The position numbers were made by a program, and so were the translations under genes. Of a DNA stretch of 64,000 bases, positions 53,462 to 60,784 are shown piece after piece. The notes under the pieces were generated by a model, which saw only the letters and a program-made list of their open reading frames with translations, did no database searches and was not told the origin of the DNA. Each line of letters starts with the position of its first letter. The first letter of the stretch is position 1. This DNA comes from Fen-1258 sp964441505 (GTDB lineage: Bacteria > Bacteroidota > Ignavibacteria > Ignavibacteriales > Melioribacteraceae), in assembly GCA_964441505.1 (NCBI GenBank), contig CAYTUV010000001.1, positions 124,001 to 188,000 on the forward strand. The letters run 5' to 3'.

Positions 53462-53896
53462 ATGAAATCATTGAAAATTTTTATTATCGTGTTGCTTTCG
53501 TCTGTCTATTTTTACTCGCAGACAGATACTTCACAATCAAAGAAACGGGAAATAAACAGTTCAGATAGTTCTAAGAAACCACTTCCTATAAAAAGTTATC
53601 TTCCCCCAAGAGAATTGATCATCAAGATGAAGGATTTAAAGGAGATTAAAGCCTTAGGTAAATCAGCGTTCAAAGTAATTGATGACACATCCCGCTTTAC
53701 CGCAGAGGAACTTTCGAGCGGTTTATCAGAAGAGGAATTGAATAATTATAAAAAGAACAAGGATGAGACAAAGCAGATACTGGTACCTCCTCCTTCAGAA
53801 GAGGAACTATATCCTACAATCTCAACAATCAGAAAAATACTACAAGTGGCAAAGACGGCGGGTGTCATTATTATTTTAATTCTGAGTATACTATGA
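53462..53896 (+). CDS. hypothetical exported protein
   Basis: Protein of 144 residues with a signal peptide (about 1-19, ending FYSQ). A Lys/Ser/Glu-rich middle follows, and a C-terminal hydrophobic helix (residues 124-144) ends the chain, so it may be anchored at its end. No family recognised. Its stop overlaps the start of a following 57-residue gene by four bases (ATGA), which implies joint production. Confidence 0.65.
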   Translation: MKSLKIFIIVLLSSVYFYSQTDTSQSKKREINSSDSSKKPLPIKSYLPPRELIIKMKDLKEIKALGKSAFKVIDDTSRFTAEELSSGLSEEELNNYKKNKDETKQILVPPPSEEELYPTISTIRKILQVAKTAGVIIILILSIL

Positions 53897-54066
53897 TTCA
53901 ATTGAATCCTCTCCTCTTACTCATTCTATTTCTTTCTATACCTATATTTTCTCAGAATAAACCCGACACAACTCATTCCCAGAAAAATTCTCAAGAAGGT
54001 AAGGTGCTGAAGAATTCAAACATCTGGCAGGGGTCCTTAAATAAGCTCCAATCATTTAATCGCTAA
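53893..54066 (+). CDS. short secreted protein, coupled to the upstream gene
   Basis: A 57-codon frame starting MIQLNPLLLLILFLSIPIFS, a clear signal peptide ending before QNKPD. A short polar, Asn/Lys/Ser/Gln-rich tail follows. Its ATG overlaps the TGA of the previous gene (ATGA), the usual sign of translational coupling. The frame is below common length cut-offs. Function unknown. Confidence 0.6.
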   Translation: MIQLNPLLLLILFLSIPIFSQNKPDTTHSQKNSQEGKVLKNSNIWQGSLNKLQSFNR

Positions 54067-54068
54067 TT

Positions 54069-54144
54069 CCCCGACGCTTGCGTCGTGGGTTACAACTTTT
54101 TGCAAAAAGAATATCAACTAGATATCCCGCTGCTTGCGGCGGGG
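54069..54144. repeat. paired REP-like hairpins with a GCTTGCG core
   Basis: CCCCGACGCTTGCGTCGTGG (from 54069) and CCCGCTGCTTGCGGCGGGG (54126-54144) are two hairpins with the same core GCTTGCG in the same orientation, 56 bases apart. CTTTTTGCAAAAAG lies between them. They are G/C-rich in AT-rich surroundings and lie just after the short secreted gene. Confidence 0.6.
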
Positions 54145-54286
54145 AGATTCATTTTGAAACTCGCGATCGGCTTCAGTCTAAAAAAAAATTTACAGCGACT
54201 TTCATAAAAAATAAATTTTGTTATATTACAGACGGCTATATTTCTTTTTCCGAATGCTACTTTTTCTCCAAACAAAAATACACTAG

Positions 54287-55222
54287 ATGAAGTTAAAGCT
54301 GACTACTTTTTCCATACTCCTTATGGGCTTTCTGTTTGTTGATTCAAATTTGACGGCTCAAGAAGAGCTATATTCGGGAATAGACGAACACTTATTCCAC
54401 TATTGTATTGCGATTAATGAATTCTCTCCTGCAAATTATCCTATTAAACCCTCTTTTAAGTGGCACGATCCTATAACAGAACTTCCAACAGATTTTTCCA
54501 CATTTGGTAAAAAAATATTCAACCCCAAAAGCGTTTCTACACTTACCGGTTTAGCAATACTAACTGTTCTTTTGATACCAATGGACCACGATTTAACATT
54601 TCCATTGCAGAAGGAATATAGACATTCGGAGACATTTCATGATGTGGCAAAAAGAATAACATATATCGGCGACGGCGAATTTCATTTTGGAATTGCCGCT
54701 TTGTTTGGCGGTGCCGGTTTTTTAATGAAAGATAACCGTGCTATCCGTACAGCTCTTCAAATTGTCGAATCGGAAATCGTCACCGGTCTCACGGTTCAGG
54801 TTTTAAAACGAATCAGCGGTAGAGAGAGCCCACAATCCGCTTCTCGGCGTGGTGGATTATTCAGACCACTTCCCAACATGGCCGATTATAATAGAGATCA
54901 GACGAAATACTACTCGTTTCCTTCCGGTCACGTTTCAACGTCTATGGCCGTACTTACAGTAATTGCCGAAAATTATCCCGAAGTAAAATGGATTCGGCCT
55001 GTCGGTTATTCTTTAATCGGATTGATTGGGGTTGGTCTTATGGCACGTGGATGGCACTGGTTAAGCGATTATCCTTTAGCAGTCGCCCTCGGTTATACTT
55101 TTGGAAAAATCATTTCCGATAGAAATCCGCTTGATTTGGAAGATGACATCAATGATGCAAGTTTATCACTTCAGCCCATAATGATGAATGGCTTTGGTAT
55201 TGGAATAATCTACAAATTTTAG
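54287..55222 (+). CDS. phosphatase PAP2 family protein
   Basis: Membrane-associated acid phosphatase-like protein of 311 residues. A signal or first helix (about 1-24) is followed by hydrophobic segments. The three PAP2 motifs are K-R-I-S-G-R-E-S-P, YSFPSGHVSTSMAV and ARGWHWLSDYPLA. Likely substrates are lipid phosphates such as undecaprenyl pyrophosphate or phosphatidic acid. It stands alone, with repeats before it. Confidence 0.9.
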   Translation: MKLKLTTFSILLMGFLFVDSNLTAQEELYSGIDEHLFHYCIAINEFSPANYPIKPSFKWHDPITELPTDFSTFGKKIFNPKSVSTLTGLAILTVLLIPMDHDLTFPLQKEYRHSETFHDVAKRITYIGDGEFHFGIAALFGGAGFLMKDNRAIRTALQIVESEIVTGLTVQVLKRISGRESPQSASRRGGLFRPLPNMADYNRDQTKYYSFPSGHVSTSMAVLTVIAENYPEVKWIRPVGYSLIGLIGVGLMARGWHWLSDYPLAVALGYTFGKIISDRNPLDLEDDINDASLSLQPIMMNGFGIGIIYKF

Positions 55223-55690
55223 AAATTCATTCCCCCTTTATTATTCTCGCCGGATAGAAATTCTATAAGCATTTATCAAAAGAAGTTGCCTCAAAAGTAA
55301 TTGTTCAAAAAAAATAATCTGCGAAAATCCGTTTAATCTGTGTAATCCGTGGGCTATTCTATGATAAAATATTACTTATGAGACGGCCTCGGTTAATTTT
55401 AATAATCACTACGACCTCTGCAATAAGCAGAGAAAAGCTAATAACCCTTTCTTATTTATTATTTCGCTTTGATTCTGAAAGAATACGCCGTAGTGACGGT
55501 GTAATAGTCGGAAACTTCTCATCGAAAATAAATCCAAAAATTTTGGACTGGGGAAAATTAGGGACTGGTGAACTCAATCAATTGAGGAAGAGGAGTAATA
55601 AACTAATCTTAAGAACAAAAAAGTTGTTCTTTTTACATCGCCTATGAATTGTTATTATTGTTGCAAGATATTTGAACCATGAGGATTTAC
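55223..55690. other. 468-base gap with phrase-like repeat
   Basis: The part at 55318-55365 reads ATCTGCGAAAATCCG, then TTTAATCTGTGTAATCCGTG, the wording also seen at 1146-1228. An open frame of 89 codons (from 55378) shows no family-like character and I do not call it a gene. Confidence 0.5.
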
Positions 55691-56182
55691 ATGCGAAAAT
55701 TACTATTGATTTCTTTTTTGTTAATCATAACCGCCTGCACTAAAGAGGTACCGGAGACAGAAAAAAAACTTTCAAAATCAATAGAAGAAAAAACCGTACA
55801 GGAAACTATCGAAAATTTTGTTGCTGCCTACAATTCAAATGATATTGCAAAGGCTGTTTCATTATTTGAAACGAACTATATAGGAGTAGTTGCCGATTCG
55901 GATGATGTGATTGGTCTTGAAGCACTGAGGGATGATTTGCTTCATTATCGCAAACAAAATCCGGAGGGTAAATGGAAGATAACCATTGACGAAATTTTAA
56001 TTTCCGGTGAACTGGCATACGTTTTCACAAGCGGGTCATTTCTAATGCCCGATCCGATTGAAAAAAAAATGAATCCGGTCTACTCCGAACGTGCGATTAG
56101 GATTTTGAAAAAGCAGAAGGGCGACGGCTGGAAAATTTTCAGGTATCTGGCCACACCCATGTTCAGTTACGATCAGAAATAA
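55691..56182 (+). CDS. lipoprotein with SnoaL/NTF2-like domain
   Basis: Exported protein of 163 residues. The signal peptide ends in a lipobox (IITAC, Cys at 16). The remainder has the NTF2-like pattern ETIENFVAAYNSNDIAKAVS, then D-D-V-I-G-L-E-A-L-R-D-D, typical of SnoaL-like/DUF4440 folds. I start at 55691, with GAGG six bases before it; an ATG at 55679 would put charged residues in front. Function unknown. Confidence 0.78.
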   Translation: MRKLLLISFLLIITACTKEVPETEKKLSKSIEEKTVQETIENFVAAYNSNDIAKAVSLFETNYIGVVADSDDVIGLEALRDDLLHYRKQNPEGKWKITIDEILISGELAYVFTSGSFLMPDPIEKKMNPVYSERAIRILKKQKGDGWKIFRYLATPMFSYDQK

Positions 56183-56183
56183 T

Positions 56184-57401
56184 TTATAATTGCCATTCAA
56201 TCTCCCGCCACCACAGATATAGCATTTGTGAATCGCCCTTAATAATACCCATGCGTGTTACGCCTGCGGGTGGCGGAAATTTATTTGCAATTGTCTGAAA
56301 TAAAAGCTGTCTTTTAACTTGAGGCGATTTAGGAATCAGAGCAAGCAATGTTAGCATATCTTTCTCGGAAGCCAACTCCATAATTTTATCTATTGAATTC
56401 TCGCCGCCGTTTTGGTAATCGTACTTGACCATTTCATTTCTAAATTCCTCCGGCGCATCCTGACGAAATGGTGTACCTATTCTTGAACCGGATCTAATTT
56501 CGCAAACGTAACCATCATCCAGATAAATGATATCTCCATTTTTTTCGATTTCTGTAAAACCATATTTCACTAAAATCCTGGCGTTATCGTGATCATCAAT
56601 CGAGATGTTTAATTCGCCTCCCCTATTTGCTATAATATAATTTTTTAACTCTATTGAAAAATCCGGCATATTAAAAGTGTTGGTAACATTAATAGAACCA
56701 CGCCGGAACAAAATTCTGTTGTCGCCATCTTTAGCTTTTAGCAAAACTATCAATGAGTTTTTCCCTACTTCGACATTTCCAACTTTGGGAACACGAATGG
56801 TCGCCCGAGACGAATTTTCCGTTAGCAAACTTTGTCCTTGGGAAATTTTTCCGGAATGATCTTGAAGCCCGTTGATCTCTACTTTTCCTTCATGTGTTAT
56901 TACTTTCCACGGTGAATTATTTTTTTGATAATCATAAATGAAGTAACCCACCGCAATTAATAATAAGGGCAGCAAAATGAAAAGAATTTTATTCCAATTG
57001 GGACCTGATGATGGAAGTGAAGATGACTTTCTAGAGACCATCATAGTTTTAGAAACAAAACTCTTACGGAGTGCACCGCGTGCCTTCTGGAGTTGTTTTT
57101 CCTGTCTGGTTTGTGCCTTCCTGAGTTTTTTTATATCTCCCGGCTTAGGAGCTATTTCAGGAGCTTCGTCTTTTAAACTTCGACTTAGTAATTGAGCGGA
57201 AAAAATCTGAACGATATCCTCGGGTGGATCAGTAAAATATGGAACGTCTTTCAGCTTATCAAAAAAAATCCGGATTTTCTTATACTCGTTAAAACATTTA
57301 TCGCATGTGTGTATGTGTCCTTCAATGCTTCTTTTTACAAAGTCATCGAGCTGCTCATCAACAAAATCATGCAAACTTATTTTAACCTCTTCGCAGGTCA
57401 T
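56184..57401 (-). CDS. anti-sigma factor with zinc finger and FecR-like domain
   Basis: Inner-membrane protein of 405 residues. The N-terminal zinc-finger anti-sigma domain has the HxxxCxxC set in HIHTCDKC (about residues 30-37). A basic linker and one membrane helix (ILFILLPLLLIAVGYFIYD) follow. The outer part resembles FecR (WKVITHEGKVEING, then VGKNSLIVLL). Its start overlaps the sigma gene by four bases. It should restrain that sigma factor in response to an envelope signal. Confidence 0.85.
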   Translation of the reverse strand: MTCEEVKISLHDFVDEQLDDFVKRSIEGHIHTCDKCFNEYKKIRIFFDKLKDVPYFTDPPEDIVQIFSAQLLSRSLKDEAPEIAPKPGDIKKLRKAQTRQEKQLQKARGALRKSFVSKTMMVSRKSSSLPSSGPNWNKILFILLPLLLIAVGYFIYDYQKNNSPWKVITHEGKVEINGLQDHSGKISQGQSLLTENSSRATIRVPKVGNVEVGKNSLIVLLKAKDGDNRILFRRGSINVTNTFNMPDFSIELKNYIIANRGGELNISIDDHDNARILVKYGFTEIEKNGDIIYLDDGYVCEIRSGSRIGTPFRQDAPEEFRNEMVKYDYQNGGENSIDKIMELASEKDMLTLLALIPKSPQVKRQLLFQTIANKFPPPAGVTRMGIIKGDSQMLYLWWREIEWQL

Positions 57402-57907
57402 AAATCGATTTCACTCATCAGATATTCACGTGTATTTATTAATCTTGTCTTGATTTCATCTATTTCTAATTCTTTCAGAAATTCCTGAATTTCCTGATAT
57501 GAATACCCTTCGAGATCGTGAAGAATAAAAATAATCCGTTCTTCTATAGGCAATGACATTATCAATGATTCGATGTATTCATATTCGGAAGAACACTTAC
57601 CCTTCTCTTTCAGAGCTGATTTTGGAATTGTTGCGAGTCGGAGTTCGTTGATAGAATAGCTGATGGTTAATTTTTTAATCCAAAGAGAAAATGGAAGATC
57701 GGAGCCATAATCTTTAATATTGTCCCAGCCCGAAAAAAATATTTTTATTGTGATATTTTTTGCAGTTTCATAATCAGCCACCAGTCTGTAGGCGATAGTA
57801 AAAACATTTCTATGATTCAGTTCGCATAGGTCAAGAAAAGCTCTTTTCCTCCCATCCTGAGAAAGTTCAATCAGATAATCAACATAATTTGTATTCTCGG
57901 TTTTCAA
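57398..57907 (-). CDS. ECF RNA polymerase sigma factor
   Basis: Sigma factor of 169 residues. Region 2 lies around NHRNVFTIAYRLVADYETAK and IKDYGSDLPFSLWIKKLTI. Region 4 has S-L-P-I-E-E-R-I-I-F-I-L-H-D-L-E-G-Y-S followed by the helix-turn-helix. The stop overlaps the start of its anti-sigma gene by four bases (ATGA). It is distinct from the sigma factor at 11.3 kb. Confidence 0.88.
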   Translation of the reverse strand: MKTENTNYVDYLIELSQDGRKRAFLDLCELNHRNVFTIAYRLVADYETAKNITIKIFFSGWDNIKDYGSDLPFSLWIKKLTISYSINELRLATIPKSALKEKGKCSSEYEYIESLIMSLPIEERIIFILHDLEGYSYQEIQEFLKELEIDEIKTRLINTREYLMSEIDL

Positions 57908-57937
57908 ATTTTTGCCGTTCTAATTCACAATAGTAAT

Positions 57938-58304
57938 TCAAATTCCGTTTACATCAACACGTGTAGTAGCGCGAACAACCGATGTCCTGTTTCTTCCTAT
58001 ATATTTTCTATTACAGCTTAGATCCACTCTGGTCGAGCGTACAGCGGCAGTAAATGTGCCGGTAGGTGTATTTCTTAATGACCGTGGGATTTGTCCAACC
58101 GGTGCAGGTACTTCCGCTGCTGCCTGCTTTAGGATGTTTCTTGGAGTAAGTTTGCGCCATCAATCCCAGATCGTACATATTAGCAATAATTTGTTCTCTG
58201 TTCGAGGATTTGGAGTAGGCGCGCATTATTGAAATTCCGCCAAAGACCATCAGTACCAATACTATTGCACCGGGTGCGATAAGTAATAACTGTTGAGTAC
58301 CCAT
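57938..58304 (-). pseudogene. frameshifted membrane-anchored MGTQQ-type protein
   Basis: The uninterrupted frame covers 58011-58304 (97 residues): a membrane helix after MGTQQLLLIAPGAIVLV, then KSSNREQIIANMYDLG. After TGW it turns into unlikely sequence. Removing one base of the T-run at 58090-58092 restores a continuous frame ending at 57938. The restored part has TIPRSLRNTPTGTFTAAV, and the whole would be 121 residues. The MGTQQLLLI start is one I associate with small hypothetical proteins of Ignavibacteria. A real mutation, an assembly error, or frameshifting could explain it. Confidence 0.6.
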
Positions 58305-58602
58305 AAGCTCATCTATAAATCAATTTACAATAACCCAAAAGAAGGGAACAGTACATATCGAATCTTTAATTGATATGATATAAATAATATCTATCTACTT
58401 CAAGTAAAAATTGAGAGTAGTAAAAATCTTAACTCTCACAGTTACACTCTCTGAAGATCGCACACTTTTTCATTTCCAACTTTACCCTCAAAACTTTAAG
58501 AATTGACTTAATCATTACCGCTTGTTAGGTTAAGATTGAAAGTTTTGGCTGAATAATCTCTATAACACTCAGTAAGTATAAATTATTTCAAGGTATAAAA
58601 GG

Positions 58603-59574
58603 ATGATAAAGCGCGAAAAAGATTTTAGATATTCCAATCAACCTGAACCGCATAAGGAAAGAACGCGAGAAATATTAAAAGCTCATCCGGAAGTAAGAAC
58701 TTTCATTTCCAGAAATCCCAACAGCATTTATCTGATTATCGGGGTTACGGCAATGCAGATTGCTGTCTCTATTCTACTTATTGGACAGGCATGGTGGTTA
58801 ATCTTGCTGGCGGCATGGCTTATCGGTGCATTTGCAAACCATACTTTGTTCGTCTTAATTCATGAGTGTTCGCACAATTTGATATTCAAAAACAGATCTG
58901 CCAATAAAATTTCCAGTATCATCTGCGATTTACCAATGAGTATACCCACAGCAATATCATTCAGGAGTTACCACCTTAAACATCATTCCTTCCAGGGGCA
59001 TTATTATCTTGATGCCGATCTGTCGAGCCGCTGGGAAGCGAAATTAATCGGCAATACATTTATCGGTAAAACATTATGGCTGTTGTTATTTCCTTTATTT
59101 CAGGGATTACGCCCCCTGCGGTTGAAAGAAATAGAATTCATGAATAGATGGACAATCATCAATTGGATTGTTGTATTCGGCTTTGATGTTTTTATGGTAT
59201 TTTTCTTTGGCTGGACTCCGCTTTTCTATTTTGTTGCATCACTTTTCTTTTCTGTTGGTTTGCACCCGCTTGGTGCACGGTGGATTCAAGAACATTATCT
59301 CACATACCCTCCACAAGAAACGTATAGTTATTATGGATCATTAAACGTTCTGGCATTGAATGTTGGTTTCCATAATGAGCACCATGATTTTCCTTCTGTC
59401 CCATGGAATAATCTTCCAAAGTTGAAAAAAGCAGCGCCGGAGTTTTATGAAAATCTGGTCTGGTATAGATCGTGGGTTAAACTGCTTCTCCAATTTATTT
59501 TTGATCCGAGTTTGTCTTTATACTCAAGAATGGTCCGTTCTGACAAAGGTGGGATGGCAGTGAATGCTGAATAA
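58603..59574 (+). CDS. fatty acid desaturase, dihydroceramide-desaturase-like (DES family)
   Basis: Membrane di-iron desaturase of 323 residues. The three histidine boxes are HECSH (87-91), HLKHH (124-128) and HNEHH (257-261). The opening FRYSNQPEPHKERTREILKA and the later ETYSYYGSLNVLALNVGFHN closely resemble eukaryotic sphingolipid delta-4 desaturases. So do the ending pieces YSRMVRSDKGGM. It may introduce a double bond in a sphingolipid or another long-chain lipid. Whether this organism makes sphingolipids is not shown in the window. Confidence 0.87.
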   Translation: MIKREKDFRYSNQPEPHKERTREILKAHPEVRTFISRNPNSIYLIIGVTAMQIAVSILLIGQAWWLILLAAWLIGAFANHTLFVLIHECSHNLIFKNRSANKISSIICDLPMSIPTAISFRSYHLKHHSFQGHYYLDADLSSRWEAKLIGNTFIGKTLWLLLFPLFQGLRPLRLKEIEFMNRWTIINWIVVFGFDVFMVFFFGWTPLFYFVASLFFSVGLHPLGARWIQEHYLTYPPQETYSYYGSLNVLALNVGFHNEHHDFPSVPWNNLPKLKKAAPEFYENLVWYRSWVKLLLQFIFDPSLSLYSRMVRSDKGGMAVNAE

Positions 59575-59658
59575 CCGATTAAGATCCGAGAAAGTGAAGT
59601 CAATTTTAAGGCGGCATTTTAAGCCGCTATTTTTAACGAGTAATAAAAAGGGAAGATT

Positions 59659-60108
59659 TTGAAGAAGCCATTAATAGATAAACTAAGCTATCTCGAAAAA
59701 TTACAACCGGAGACTAAACAGTTGTGGGGCAAAATGTCTGCTCAACATATGGTTGAGCACTTAGTTTTTGCAGTTAGAACAAGCAACGGGAAACTGAACA
59801 TTGGTTGCTTTAATCCACCGGGAAAATGGCCGACATTTAAAAGGTTTTTATTGAGCAGCCGCCCATTACCCAAAGAGTTTCTAAATCCCATCATCGGTGC
59901 GGATCTGTTGCCGCTTGAGTACAAAAATCTTGATGAGGCAAAAACAGCATTAGCGCTGGAAGTTGACGATTACTACAAGTACTTTGAAGAAAAACCGGAT
60001 GCATTGTTACTCAATCCGACCTTTGGAGAACTTAACAAAGCCGAATGGGATGTATTTCACAGTAAACATTTTACACATCATTTTGAACAATTTGGAATCA
60101 ATCTTTAG
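59659..60108 (+). CDS. DUF1569 (DinB-like) family protein
   Basis: Protein of 149 residues with the family pattern LWGKMSAQHMVEHLVFAVRT and, near the end, FGELNKAEWDVFHSKHFTHH, whose histidines are likely metal ligands of a DinB-type four-helix bundle. The start is TTG at 59659, with GGGAAG a few bases before. Function unknown. Confidence 0.82.
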   Translation: MKKPLIDKLSYLEKLQPETKQLWGKMSAQHMVEHLVFAVRTSNGKLNIGCFNPPGKWPTFKRFLLSSRPLPKEFLNPIIGADLLPLEYKNLDEAKTALALEVDDYYKYFEEKPDALLLNPTFGELNKAEWDVFHSKHFTHHFEQFGINL

Positions 60109-60262
60109 CACGGGAACCAACTCAATTTTCCTTTTTTAGTATGTTATTATTGTCAACCGTAATTAATCATTCGCTGTTTGAAAGTAACTAATTGACCCGC
60201 AATAAATCCGCTTTCCTCTCTCCTAATTTTTATAGATTTTGCAAGAAACATTTGGCGCTTTC

Positions 60263-60784
60263 ATGTCAAAAACGAGATATCCCGCAATTATTTTTTTAAT
60301 CCTCATTGTAGCATCTCTTGCATTACCATTATTTTATTACTCACGTCTGCCTGATACAATTGCAACTCACTTTAATTTTAGAAATGAAGCAGATGGATGG
60401 ATGAGCAAGAATTCATTTTTCATAGTAGAGATGGCAGTAGCAGTTCTTCTTTCAGGAATGTTTTTTTCAATCGCCTACTTTGTGCCAAAATTTCCAAATT
60501 CAATGATTAATCTTCCAAATAAAAATTATTGGCTTAGTGCGGAAAGAAGAGAAGAATCGATGAATGTTTTTCAGCAATTTATCTACTGGCTCGGCAGTCT
60601 GACACTCGGATTTCTGACCCTGATTTCTCAAGAAGTCTTCATCCTAAATTTACAGGGTAGAAACAAAATTTCATCTAGCATATGGATATATCTTTTTGTC
60701 TTCCTTGCAGTCCTTGCATTCATAATTATCAAAATGGTTATGCACTTCAACAGAACAGAAAATAAAAACGAGATTAAAAAATGA
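60263..60784 (+). CDS. DUF1648 domain membrane protein
   Basis: Inner-membrane protein of 173 residues with four hydrophobic helices. The DUF1648 motif reads RLPDTIATHFNFRNEADGWM near the first helix. Function of the domain is unknown; it occurs in SdpI-like immunity proteins. I start at ATG 60263. The stop overlaps the start of the GH20 gene by four bases (ATGA), so the two are coupled. Confidence 0.8.
   Translation: MSKTRYPAIIFLILIVASLALPLFYYSRLPDTIATHFNFRNEADGWMSKNSFFIVEMAVAVLLSGMFFSIAYFVPKFPNSMINLPNKNYWLSAERREESMNVFQQFIYWLGSLTLGFLTLISQEVFILNLQGRNKISSSIWIYLFVFLAVLAFIIIKMVMHFNRTENKNEIKK

Noticed and set aside
54078..54290. Open frame of 70 codons before the PAP2 gene
   Set aside because: It crosses both REP-like hairpins and has no plausible protein pattern.
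55378..55647. Open frame of 89 codons in the gap after PAP2
   Set aside because: No ribosome site, basic low-information sequence, adjacent to phrase repeat.
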